From contig CAYREV010000031.1 of NCBI GenBank assembly GCA_964423345.1, positions 1-23,563 of the forward strand: a DNA stretch of 23,563 nucleotides, written 5' to 3'. Numbering within the stretch: the stretch's first letter is position 1; the number at the start of each line of letters is the position of its first letter. The translations under genes and the position numbers were made by a program. Shown here in pieces: positions 1 through 7,106 of the stretch. This stretch comes from CAYREV01 sp964423345. GTDB taxonomy: Bacteria; Bacteroidota; Rhodothermia; Balneolales; Balneolaceae. The notes below the pieces were generated by a model. It did not search any database. It worked only from the letters and a program-made list of their open reading frames with translations, and was not told where the DNA came from.

Positions 1-462
1 GAATACCTGGACCTGTGTGACGATGACCGGCTCCCCGAGGCTGAACGCATTTCCGCCCATTCCTACCGGTTTGAAGAGTTTGTCCTCAGGCACTTGAACG
101 AAAATAACGGCGGATCCACCCCCTTTGACGGAGCCAAAAGGCTGATTCATCTGCACGGCCACTGCCATACCAAGGCCCTGGTGGGCAACGGGCCTACCAT
201 AGAGGTTCTCGAGCGGGCGGGCTACCGAATCCGGGACCTCGAAACCGGCTGTTGCGGAATGGCGGGAAGCTTCGGTTATGAACATGACCACTACCAGGTA
301 TCCATGGATATCGGGAACCTTACCCTCTTCCCCGGCATTCGGCAGACATCGGAAGGCGAGCTGATATGTGCTCCCGGCTTCTCCTGCCGGCACCAGATCA
401 GCGACGGCACGGGACGCACCTCTTATCACCCGGCCCGGCTGCTGGCCATGGCCCTGTCCTAA
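1..462 (+). CDS. FAD-binding and (Fe-S)-binding oxidase, C-terminal fragment (window-truncated)
   Basis: The reading frame is open from base 1 to a TAA at 460-462, so the 5' part lies outside the window. About 153 residues are visible. They carry the cysteine-rich CCG-type signatures of the Fe-S reductase half of GlcD/GlcF-like or YdiJ-like flavoproteins: HGHCHTKAL, then ETGCCGMAGSFGYE, then APGFSCRHQI. Family members oxidise 2-hydroxy acids such as D-lactate or D-2-hydroxyglutarate at an FAD domain and pass electrons on through Fe-S clusters and this CCG domain. The substrate cannot be decided from the C-terminus. The TTG at position 94 is not the true start, because coding continues upstream without a stop. 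The gene is convergent with recN. I am confident in the family and not in the substrate. Confidence 0.85.
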   Translation, partial: EYLDLCDDDRLPEAERISAHSYRFEEFVLRHLNENNGGSTPFDGAKRLIHLHGHCHTKALVGNGPTIEVLERAGYRIRDLETGCCGMAGSFGYEHDHYQVSMDIGNLTLFPGIRQTSEGELICAPGFSCRHQISDGTGRTSYHPARLLAMALS

Positions 463-572
463 GCCTTCTCCTCATCGTCAAGCTTCTCCTTTACCTCCCG
501 AGGGGTAATCTCATCCACCCGTGTCAGGGCCCCTTTCACAAGGGTTACAAAACGACCTGAATGGGTTAACGG
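459..572 (-). pseudogene. Possible gene remnant resembling the N-terminus of a rhodanese domain
   Basis: In the gap between the oxidase and recN, one minus-strand frame is open from 572 down to a TAG at 459-461, which overlaps the oxidase stop. From a GTG at 539 it reads VKGALTRVDEITPREVKEKL and then DDEEKA. The stretch ITPREVKEKLDD resembles the first helix of rhodanese (sulfurtransferase) domains, but the frame stops before the domain core and its catalytic Cys. There is no ATG, and a TGA lies upstream at 573-575. It is either a leftover 5' end of a deleted gene or a chance open frame. Identity is weak and rests on my recognition of one short motif. Confidence 0.25.
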
Positions 573-634
573 TCATAATAGTTGGATTGTGTCCATTTAA
601 GCCGGCTGAAAATGAAACGAGAATCTGCTTCGGA

Positions 635-2341
635 TCAGTTTTGGAAAGTGTTCTTTTTGATCAGCTCCTCAGCACTTTTCAGGGCGGCATCGGTAATATC
701 CTCCCCGCTCATCAGGCTGGCAACCTCTGTTACATGTTCACTATCCGACAATGGTATAATACGGGTGACCGTTCGATCTTTTTCCTCAACCTTTTGCACG
801 CGGTAATGGCGGTGGGCCTGGCTGGCTATCTGCGGCTGGTGGGTAATGGCGATGATCTGGCATTGGCCGGACAGCTTGCGCATGGTTCGCCCCACCTTCT
901 CTGAGATCTCACCGCTGATGCCGGTATCAATTTCGTCAAATATCATGACAGGCAGGCTCTGCTCCTTGGCCAGGATCGATTTAAGGGAGAGCATCACGCG
1001 GCTCACCTCGCCGCCGGAAGCTATCTTGGCGAGGGGTTTCGGCTCCTCCCCCTTGTTGGTGGATATAAACAGCCGAACTTCGTCGGCCCCCGTCTCCGTA
1101 CACTCTACAGGCGACCCCTCAATGGTAATCCAGCCGTTTTCGGCGAACCTCCACTCGACTCGGACATCAAAATTTGCATGAGCTATCCCCAGCCGGTTCA
1201 GTTCCTCTTCAATGGATTTCGACAGGCGGGTCCCCACCTCCTCCCTTTTCTCGTGCAGGGCCCGGGCGCGCCGCCGAAGCTCGCCGGCTTCATCACGAAT
1301 CTTCTCTTCCAGCTTCTCAATTTCAAGGTCAAAATTCTCAGCCATGTTAAGCTCCTGGCGTATCTCATGGAGATACTCAATCAGCTCGGGGATGGTGCGC
1401 GTATATTTTTTCTGGAGGCGGTTTAGTTCAGACTGCCGCTGACGCAGTTCCTCCAGCCGCTGCGTGTTGAACTCAATGCCCGAACGGTACCTTTCGGCAA
1501 AGTTTATCATCTCCTGTATGCTGATGCGGGCCGTAGAAATCTCTTCCAGGTAGGTCTCGAATTCCGGCTCGATGCGGGTGATGTCTTCGAGATGCAGCTT
1601 GATCTTATTCAACAGGTCGATCACGTTGACTTCGCCGGCATTTCCCAGCTCCACGACCGCTCCCGCCTTCTGGTCCAGCTCCTCGGCGTTGTCCAGCAGG
1701 TTCATCTCCGCCTCCAGCTCTTCCTCCTCTCCCGGGTCGAGTTCGGCATCCTCCAGTTCCTGTACCTGGAACCGGTAGAGCTCCATCTTCTCATTCAGCT
1801 CCTCCTCGCGTGCCTTCAGCTTCTTAAGCTCCTTTCGCAGCTCCCCCATTTTTTGATAAGAATCCCGGTACGCCTCCATCAGCGGTTGTATTTCACCGAA
1901 AGCATCGATCACCGAACGATGGTTTTCCTCCTTGAGCAGCAGTTGGTGGTCGTGCTGTCCGTGCAGGTCCACCAGGTAATCTCCCACCTCCTTGAGCACT
2001 CCTATGGTGACGGGGGTATCGTTAATAAAAGCCCGGCTCCCACTATCCCGTATCTCCCGGCGGAGGATCAATTCACTTCTGACATCCACGGCATTCTCCG
2101 TCAACAGTTCCCGGATGGGGCTGCTGTCGTCCACGCGAATGATCCCTTCGGCAATAGCCTTTGCCGCCCCCTGCCTGATCACCTCCGTATCGGCTCTTTC
2201 ACCCAGTATCATATTGAGGGCGCCGATGATAATGGATTTACCCGCACCCGTCTGTCCCGTCAGGATATTGAGCCCCTCCTCAAAGCCCACTTCAAGCTCG
2301 TCAATCAGGGCAAAATCTTTTATGTATAGCGACTTGATCAT
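635..2341 (-). CDS. recN: DNA repair protein RecN
   Basis: This is a 568-residue SMC-like ATPase, a normal length for RecN, which acts early in double-strand-break repair by tethering DNA ends. The N-terminus is typical (MIKSLYIKDFALIDELEVGF). It is followed by Walker A GQTGAGKS at residues 29-36; most RecN proteins have GETGAGKS, so Q30 is a small deviation. A long charged coiled-coil region rich in E, L, K and R spans roughly residues 150-390. The C-terminal ATPase half has the signature ASGGEVSRVMLSLK near 441, Walker B VMIFDEIDTG near 465-474, and the H-loop ITHQPQIA near 499. The ATG is revcomp(2339-2341), with no clear Shine-Dalgarno sequence. The gene appears monocistronic, with the divergent rluD-like gene about 380 bp away. 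No LexA-type operator was recognised upstream. Confidence 0.97.
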   Translation of the reverse strand: MIKSLYIKDFALIDELEVGFEEGLNILTGQTGAGKSIIIGALNMILGERADTEVIRQGAAKAIAEGIIRVDDSSPIRELLTENAVDVRSELILRREIRDSGSRAFINDTPVTIGVLKEVGDYLVDLHGQHDHQLLLKEENHRSVIDAFGEIQPLMEAYRDSYQKMGELRKELKKLKAREEELNEKMELYRFQVQELEDAELDPGEEEELEAEMNLLDNAEELDQKAGAVVELGNAGEVNVIDLLNKIKLHLEDITRIEPEFETYLEEISTARISIQEMINFAERYRSGIEFNTQRLEELRQRQSELNRLQKKYTRTIPELIEYLHEIRQELNMAENFDLEIEKLEEKIRDEAGELRRRARALHEKREEVGTRLSKSIEEELNRLGIAHANFDVRVEWRFAENGWITIEGSPVECTETGADEVRLFISTNKGEEPKPLAKIASGGEVSRVMLSLKSILAKEQSLPVMIFDEIDTGISGEISEKVGRTMRKLSGQCQIIAITHQPQIASQAHRHYRVQKVEEKDRTVTRIIPLSDSEHVTEVASLMSGEDITDAALKSAEELIKKNTFQN

Positions 2342-2722
2342 GGCTGTTCACTTCGGCGGTTAAAGGAGAATCAATTATAAGAATAATTTGAACGTTTTAT
2401 AACTAGTTACTGGCAGCTGGTTTCAGGTCTGTCTCCCGTGGCTCCTTCAAGGAAACAAATCGAACTTGCCTGGGGCTAATTAAAATCTATTGCCTCTCCT
2501 GCCCTCCCCGTAATCGTCCAAATCACCCCAAAATTAACAATGGCTTCCTCCCGCGAGGGACAGAAGCCATCGTTGCTCTCTCTAATTCAGCTACTCTCTA
2601 TTAATAATACCATCTCTCTTAATGAAGAGTCATATGTATGACCGACAGGGAGGCCATTCCTTACAATTTTTTTTCATATTTTTTTATTAACGAACATTCA
2701 CCCCAGATCTTATCCCCCTAAC
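2342..2722. other. 381-bp divergent intergenic region between recN and the pseudouridine synthase gene
   Basis: No credible gene is seen on either strand. The region must hold the promoters of both flanking genes, but I find no clean -33/-7 pair; the AT-rich tract at about 2663-2692 lies just before the pseudouridine synthase gene, and 2375-2402 before recN. It contains a strong hairpin (2536-2574, listed separately). Near 2402-2413 a short TAGTTACTGG motif resembles the GGTTACT tandem repeat upstream of cdaA at the other end of the window. Confidence 0.5.
2536..2574. promoter_or_regulatory. Stable hairpin, candidate leader RNA structure
   Basis: Arms ATGGCTTC (2540-2547) and GAAGCCAT (2563-2570) are perfectly complementary. 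AAC/GTT extends the stem beyond an A-C mismatch. An inner TCCC/GGGA stem (2549-2552, 2557-2560) closes a GCGA loop, which is a GNRA tetraloop when read on the plus strand. No T-run follows on the plus strand. On the minus strand TGTTAATTTT follows, a weak tract. It could be a leader element of the downstream pseudouridine synthase gene, a small RNA, or a protein-binding palindrome. The function is unknown. Confidence 0.4.
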
Positions 2723-3745
2723 GTGTCCGAAAACAACACCGAACAGCAGGTCACCAAACACAAGCTTGAAGTACCGGAGGGGCACCGGGAGGGTACCCGC
2801 CTGGACAAGTATATAGCCTCCTTCATACAGAACACCTCGAGGACCAAAGTTCAAAAAGCGATCGAGGAGGGCTATGTGCTGGTTAACGGGAAACAGGAAA
2901 AATCCTCCTACAACATGCAGCCCGGCGACGTAATCGATATCACCATCCCCAAACCGCCGGCCCCGGAAGCCAAGCCCGAAAAGATGGACCTGGATATCCT
3001 TTATGAAGACGAAGATATCATCATTGTCAACAAGAAAGCGGGCCGGGTGGTCCATCCCGCCTACGGCAACTGGACCGGCACGCTGGTCAACGGGCTTATG
3101 TGGCATGCCGACCGGCTCTCCAAAGAGGAGGAGGAATCCCTGCGCCCGGGGATTGTCCACCGCCTCGACAAAGACACCAGCGGCATCCTGGTGGTGGCCA
3201 AGAACGATGATGCTCACCGTACACTGAGCGATTATTTCCGGACCAAGGATATAGAACGGACCTACTGGGCCATCATCTGGGGAACGCCCGACCAGAAGGA
3301 AGGGACCATCACCGGCGATATCGGCAGGGATCCCAGGGACCGTAAAAAGATGACGGTGTTGCCCGACGGCGAAGGCAAACAGGCCGTTACCCACTACCGG
3401 GTTTTGGAGTATTTCGATCATCTCACCCTGGTGGAGGCCAAACTCGAGACGGGACGCACCCACCAGATTCGCGTTCACTTTGCCGACAGGAACCACTGGG
3501 TGCTGGGTGACAGGAAATACGGCGGCGACTCGGTCCGCTACGGATCCAATACCGGCAGCCGCAAACAGATGTTCAACAACCTTTTTGCTTCTCTGGATCG
3601 CCAGTGCCTGCATGCAAAAACACTGGGCTTTGAACATCCGGTTACCGGCGAGGAGCTGGAGTTTGACTCCGAGCTGCCGGACGATTTCAGCCATGTGCTG
3701 GCCACCCTCAGGGAAAACTGCCAGCCCGATCCCTTATATGAGTGA
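2723..3745 (+). CDS. rluD: RluA-family 23S rRNA pseudouridine synthase, RluD-type
   Basis: The 340-residue protein has an N-terminal S4 RNA-binding domain (about residues 18-80: GTRLDKYIASFIQN..., VQKAIEEGYVLVNG, QPGDVIDI). A pseudouridine synthase core follows, with DIIIVNKKAGRVVHPAYG and the catalytic motif HRLDKDTSGILVVAK, in which D149 is the nucleophilic aspartate. ETGRTHQIRVHF and GDRKYGG close the core. RluD modifies helix 69 of 23S rRNA (U1911, U1915 and U1917 in E. coli). The S4 domain plus HRLDKDTSG favour RluD or RluC over RluA, and the exact target uridines are inferred from family. The start is GTG at 2723; no upstream in-frame ATG or Shine-Dalgarno sequence was found. It is convergent with the metalloprotease gene, 15 bp away. 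Confidence 0.93.
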   Translation: MSENNTEQQVTKHKLEVPEGHREGTRLDKYIASFIQNTSRTKVQKAIEEGYVLVNGKQEKSSYNMQPGDVIDITIPKPPAPEAKPEKMDLDILYEDEDIIIVNKKAGRVVHPAYGNWTGTLVNGLMWHADRLSKEEEESLRPGIVHRLDKDTSGILVVAKNDDAHRTLSDYFRTKDIERTYWAIIWGTPDQKEGTITGDIGRDPRDRKKMTVLPDGEGKQAVTHYRVLEYFDHLTLVEAKLETGRTHQIRVHFADRNHWVLGDRKYGGDSVRYGSNTGSRKQMFNNLFASLDRQCLHAKTLGFEHPVTGEELEFDSELPDDFSHVLATLRENCQPDPLYE

Positions 3746-3748
3746 TCC

Positions 3749-3769
3749 GGGGTCTCTCCCCTAGTTTTC
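3749..3769 (+). terminator. Weak candidate terminator between convergent genes
   Basis: GGGG (3749-3752), a TCTCT loop and CCCC (3758-3761) are followed by TAGTTTT. The stem is only 4 bp but all G-C, and it sits exactly between the two convergent stop codons. The only case for it is position and the short T-run. Confidence 0.25.
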
Positions 3770-6391
3770 CAGCTTCAATCCTGCCTTCAGTGCGGCATCT
3801 ATACGCGCTTTGGATTCCTCCAGGTGTGCCCGGCTGTAGTCGTCAAAATTATATGCCGGTGGCGCAAGCCTTGCTCCAATCTTCTCATTCAATTCCCGGA
3901 GCTGGGTCCTTGCAACCGATCGGGCATCGGCCGGGGTCCCCTGCGGGGCGTCGGTAACCAGCTCAATGACCTGGTCCAGGTAGGCCCGCTGCAGGTCCCT
4001 GCGGTTGCTTTCGATGTTGGTTCCGGGCGAGGACCACACCTCGCTCCAGACCGCCTCGGATACCTGTCCCATCAATTGCGGTATGGTTACGGTCTGGTCG
4101 GCCCCGAACTTCATTTCGGTATCGCGTATCCTTGCCAGCCGAACCGGGTTGAACAGCTGCTGCAGCAGAGATTCCTGAATACCCAGTATGGTATTATGAA
4201 GCGGGTAGTCTATACGGCCGGAGAAGGTCATGCTGTTGCCCCAGTGGTTCCAGCGGTCGGCTCCCAGTTTCCGGTACACTTCGGGAGAGAGCTTGAGGGC
4301 GTCCGGGCTGAAAGTGTACTCCGTAATTAAATCCAGGGCTTCCTGCTGCTTCTCCCTGCTGACGGGCACAAAAGGCATCCGCCCTTCCGGATCACCCACG
4401 TGATCGCGGTACTGATGCTGTCCGCCGATGTACTTGACCGCCGGGGTCAGCGCCCTTGCATACTGGTAGAAATAGGTCTGGAAAAGGTCCGTCGCCTCAT
4501 AATAGGGCGTATTGTCTTCCAGGGCAATTTCCGGCACCCGGGGTATCAGCTCCGCTATCAGTTCGGTCCGGCTCTTGGACCAGGCCAGCGGGTCTTCACC
4601 CAGGTCGTAGACGTTCACATGCGGATCCACCGCTCCCCATCCGCGGGCGTCTTCATCGGTACCGTAGGCATGCCCGTCTTTGGCTGCCTGCCTGGCTATC
4701 TCCGCCGCTTCGGCATCATCCGGGGTATAGCCGTAGGAGATCACCCACCGGTCGTAGGATCCGACGCCGGGATTGTAGTAGTAGCCGTCCTGCTCTTTCC
4801 CTTCCGGGTTGATATTCACGGTCGGGTATTCCATCGCCGAGTTGAAGACCCCGTTTTTCTCGGTCCACGACTTGTCAAAAAGCTTGTCCAGCGGGGTGTC
4901 TACCGACGAACGGAAGTTGTGGCGCAGTCCAAGCGTATGACCCACCTCGTGCATGGTCACCCAACGCAGAACCTGGTCTACAAACTCCTTGGGTACCGGA
5001 TCGCCCGGGTTGATGCGGCCGAAAGCGGTCATCACGCTCTTGGCGAGCTCCATCTGCATATTCATCTCGTTGTAGAAAGATTGCGTCTTGACGCCCCTGC
5101 TCATCAGTTCCAGCTCCTCCTGTCCAACGTTGAAGATTTCGTCGATGGCCGCCCGCGGCTCTACCATTTCGCGGTACTCCGCCTTGTCGTTCAGCATCAT
5201 GCTGGCCTCGAACAGGATGTCGGCATCCAGGATCTCACCCGTTCGCGGATCCACCACCGAAGGGCCGATCGCGCCGTAGCCCGCCTGGTCGGAGGTATTC
5301 CAGCGGAGGGTGGCATAACGGATATCCTCGGCCATCACCCCTTCGGGAAGCATCTTGGCCCGGACGGCATCCCTGAAACCGGCCGACTCAAAAGCATCCG
5401 ACCAGGCTTCCACGCCCTCCATCATCGCCTCCCGGTACTCTTCGGGAACCGTGTGGTCGATGTAATAGACGATGGGCTCTTTGGGATCGCAGAGCCCGTC
5501 GTCATCGGCTTCAGTAGCACATTCCAGGCGCCAGCGGTTGACGTAGCGTTTGAAAAAAGTCTTTGAATCGTCCGTAAAATCCTTGTGTACCGTCATAAAA
5601 TACCCCGTGCGGTCGTCGGCCATCCGCGGTTCCATGGACTGTTCGGGAAGCTTGACCATGGTATAAAACAGGGAGAGCGGGATATAGCGGCTGTCGGCCA
5701 CCGTTCTGGGGCCCCTCGGCTCCGAGTTCTTGAACGTCAGCCGGGCCTGAATATTTATATTTTCAGGGAAAGCCTGGAGCTTCTCCAGATGCGACCGGTC
5801 CTTGTCAAAGCTGACGCGCCCGGGTCGGCCGGGAGTCGTTGAAACGGCATATCCCACCCTGTTCGAGATGCCGGAGATATCACCCACGAACCAGTCGTAT
5901 ACGTTGATAAGCATTTGGGAGCTGTCGGGGCTGAACGCTTCGATTTTGGCCGACTCCATGATGGATTCCCCGAAAGACAGTTCCACCGCTTTGGCTTCGG
6001 GCGTGCCCTCTTCGGCCTTATAGCGATGGGGATGCATAAGCAGGAACAGCTTTCCCTCATGACTTTCAAAGGAAACCAGCAAACCCTCAAAGTAATTCAA
6101 CATGGACCCGCCGTAGAGGCCGGAAGAGCCGATACCTCGAGCAAGCTCGAAGTTCATCAGGAATTGCTCCTTCAGCCGGTCGGCCGGAACTGAAAGGTAC
6201 AGTTTGTCGTCATTGTGGTAGAGGTCGAAGTACCCTTCATATTTTTTCGCTTCCTTCGTGATTTTTTCGTAGTCATTGCCCGACTTCTCTTCCTTGGCGG
6301 CCGGGGCGTTGCCGTCAGCTGCACTCTGGGAAGCTGCGCAACCCTGGAATAGAAGAAATGAGCAAAGGATGATTGAAAATAGCTGCTTCAT
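3761..6391 (-). CDS. Secreted or lipoprotein zinc-dependent metalloprotease (DUF5117/DUF4953 type)
   Basis: The product is 876 residues. The N-terminus is a Sec signal with a loose lipobox (MKQLFSIILCSFLLFQGC, candidate lipid Cys at 18, Phe instead of Leu at -3), so envelope attachment is likely but not certain. The zinc site is HEVGHTLGLRH at residues 481-491, an extended HExxHxxGxxH as in metzincins. FNSAMEYPTV further on fits a Met-turn. The surrounding architecture (large N-terminal region, then YYIDHTVPEEYREAMMEGVEAW and the protease core) fits the uncharacterised zinc-dependent metalloproteases annotated through DUF5117, DUF4953 and DUF5118, common in Bacteroidota-like genomes. The substrate is unknown; a role in protein scavenging is an inference. 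It is monocistronic on the minus strand, and the tRNA locus lies upstream. Confidence 0.9.
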   Translation of the reverse strand: MKQLFSIILCSFLLFQGCAASQSAADGNAPAAKEEKSGNDYEKITKEAKKYEGYFDLYHNDDKLYLSVPADRLKEQFLMNFELARGIGSSGLYGGSMLNYFEGLLVSFESHEGKLFLLMHPHRYKAEEGTPEAKAVELSFGESIMESAKIEAFSPDSSQMLINVYDWFVGDISGISNRVGYAVSTTPGRPGRVSFDKDRSHLEKLQAFPENINIQARLTFKNSEPRGPRTVADSRYIPLSLFYTMVKLPEQSMEPRMADDRTGYFMTVHKDFTDDSKTFFKRYVNRWRLECATEADDDGLCDPKEPIVYYIDHTVPEEYREAMMEGVEAWSDAFESAGFRDAVRAKMLPEGVMAEDIRYATLRWNTSDQAGYGAIGPSVVDPRTGEILDADILFEASMMLNDKAEYREMVEPRAAIDEIFNVGQEELELMSRGVKTQSFYNEMNMQMELAKSVMTAFGRINPGDPVPKEFVDQVLRWVTMHEVGHTLGLRHNFRSSVDTPLDKLFDKSWTEKNGVFNSAMEYPTVNINPEGKEQDGYYYNPGVGSYDRWVISYGYTPDDAEAAEIARQAAKDGHAYGTDEDARGWGAVDPHVNVYDLGEDPLAWSKSRTELIAELIPRVPEIALEDNTPYYEATDLFQTYFYQYARALTPAVKYIGGQHQYRDHVGDPEGRMPFVPVSREKQQEALDLITEYTFSPDALKLSPEVYRKLGADRWNHWGNSMTFSGRIDYPLHNTILGIQESLLQQLFNPVRLARIRDTEMKFGADQTVTIPQLMGQVSEAVWSEVWSSPGTNIESNRRDLQRAYLDQVIELVTDAPQGTPADARSVARTQLRELNEKIGARLAPPAYNFDDYSRAHLEESKARIDAALKAGLKLEN

Positions 6392-6551
6392 AACTGTTCA
6401 TGCTTAGGTGGTTAGTATGATAATTTTAAAAGGTCAAATCGAGAGGTTTGCCATTATCCCATCAACAGACTCATCTACTTACGCAAACAAGCTGCAAAAG
6501 TTTAGCTATTAAATCCAAGCCAATTGAGTAAAAAAATGTAGCAATATTATC

Positions 6552-6582
6552 TTGAATAAGAACCATTTCAGCCTTATTTTTG
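6552..6582 (+). promoter_or_regulatory. Bacteroidota-type -33/-7 promoter of the tRNA-Arg locus
   Basis: TTG at 6552-6554 is followed, after 20 nt, by TATTTTTG at 6575-6582. This matches the TAnnTTTG -7 box at every fixed position, with spacing inside the 17-23 nt range known for the Bacteroidota primary sigma factor. Transcription would begin near 6589, just before the tRNA relic at 6604 and about 95 bp before the intact tRNA. Confidence 0.6.
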
Positions 6583-6603
6583 CTCACTTTCGATGAAAGA
6601 TAT

Positions 6604-6650
6604 GCGCCCGTAGCTTATCCCGACAGCGGTTGGGACTGACTACAGATCAG
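6604..6650 (+). pseudogene. Decayed tRNA-Arg relic with a hairpin in place of the D-arm
   Basis: GCGCCCGTAGCT (6604-6615) matches the acceptor strand and the start of the D-stem of bacterial tRNA-Arg(ACG). CTGACTACAGATCAG (6636-6650) matches its anticodon arm, but the loop now reads CTACAGA, giving anticodon ACA in place of ACG. Between them the D-arm is missing. In its place is a 7-bp hairpin TCCCGAC-AGCG-GTTGGGA (6618-6635, one G-T pair). Past 6650 the T-arm and the 3' acceptor strand are absent. It lies 82 bp, start to start, upstream of the intact tRNA-Arg and directly behind the promoter. Confidence 0.6.
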
Positions 6651-6685
6651 TAATTCGCGATGAGTCTTTTGTCATATACCAAAAT

Positions 6686-6759
6686 GCACCCGTAGCTCAA
6701 CTGGATAGAGTACCTGACTACGAATCAGGCGGTTGCAGGTTCGAATCCTGCCGGGTGTA
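6686..6759 (+). tRNA. tRNA-Arg (anticodon ACG)
   Basis: All arms fold. The acceptor pairs GCACCCG (6686-6692) with CGGGTGT (6752-6758), with G-U at position 1-72. The D-stem is GCTC/GAGT. The anticodon stem CCTGA/TCAGG encloses loop CTACGAA with anticodon ACG at 6720-6722. The T-stem GCAGG/CCTGC encloses TTCGAAT. Discriminator A is at 6759 and CCA is not encoded. A34 would be deaminated to inosine by TadA to read CGU, CGC and CGA. The G1-U72 and G10-U25 wobble pairs are mild oddities compared with typical tRNA-Arg. Confidence 0.95.
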
Positions 6760-6762
6760 CAT

Positions 6763-6801
6763 AAAAAGCCTTCAGCCCTTAGCGGGGCCGGAGGCTTTTT
6801 T
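6763..6801 (+). terminator. Rho-independent terminator of tRNA-Arg
   Basis: AAAAAGCCT (6763-6771) pairs with AGGCTTTTT (6792-6800), with an internal CCC/GGG element and a run of six T at 6796-6801. It begins 3 nt after the tRNA end. Confidence 0.85.
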
Positions 6802-7106
6802 AGTTTTTATACTACTGCAAGTAGTTCAATTTTGTTATTGTAGCCGAATAAGCCAGGTGGTCGTAGATCCGAACCTCACCTTTCCTGACGATCACATCAG
6901 ATTAGTTGTAATTGATCTCAATAAGATTCTATTCGCCCATGCTCCCCAGTAACTGCCTTCAGTATTTAAATACACTAATAATATTATTTAGGAAATAAGT
7001 ACCGGGGGAAGTAAATTGAAAGGGATATCTAAATAGAAATTAAATGTTTAGCAGTAAGTAAATAGGGATCTTGGCATAGGTGCTTACCGACAAAATAGGC
7101 GAGGCC
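6802..7106. other. 305-bp AT-rich spacer between the tRNA terminator and the multicopper oxidase gene
   Basis: No credible gene is present. Near its start is an imperfect palindrome TACTAC-TGCAA-GTAGTT (6810-6826). The half-sites resemble those bound by BlaI/MecI/CopY-type repressors, but no such regulator is in the window and the site is about 280 bp from the oxidase start, so this is only a note. The rest is AT-rich and should contain the oxidase promoter. I found no clean -33/-7 pair. Confidence 0.4.

Noticed and set aside
1592..2329. A 245-codon open frame antisense to recN
   Set aside because: The recN frame is complete with Walker A, signature and Walker B. The opposite frame has no family features.
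2687..3694. A 335-codon open frame antisense to the pseudouridine synthase gene
   Set aside because: The plus-strand frame has full family motifs. The antisense frame has low-complexity shadow composition and no recognisable domain.
4400..5566. A 388-codon open frame antisense to the metalloprotease gene
   Set aside because: It lies inside a gene with intact HExxHxxGxxH and signal peptide. The opposite frame is His/Arg/Gly-rich shadow coding without motifs.
6755..6952. A 65-codon frame after the tRNA
   Set aside because: It starts inside the tRNA 3' end and runs through the terminator hairpin, with no protein features.
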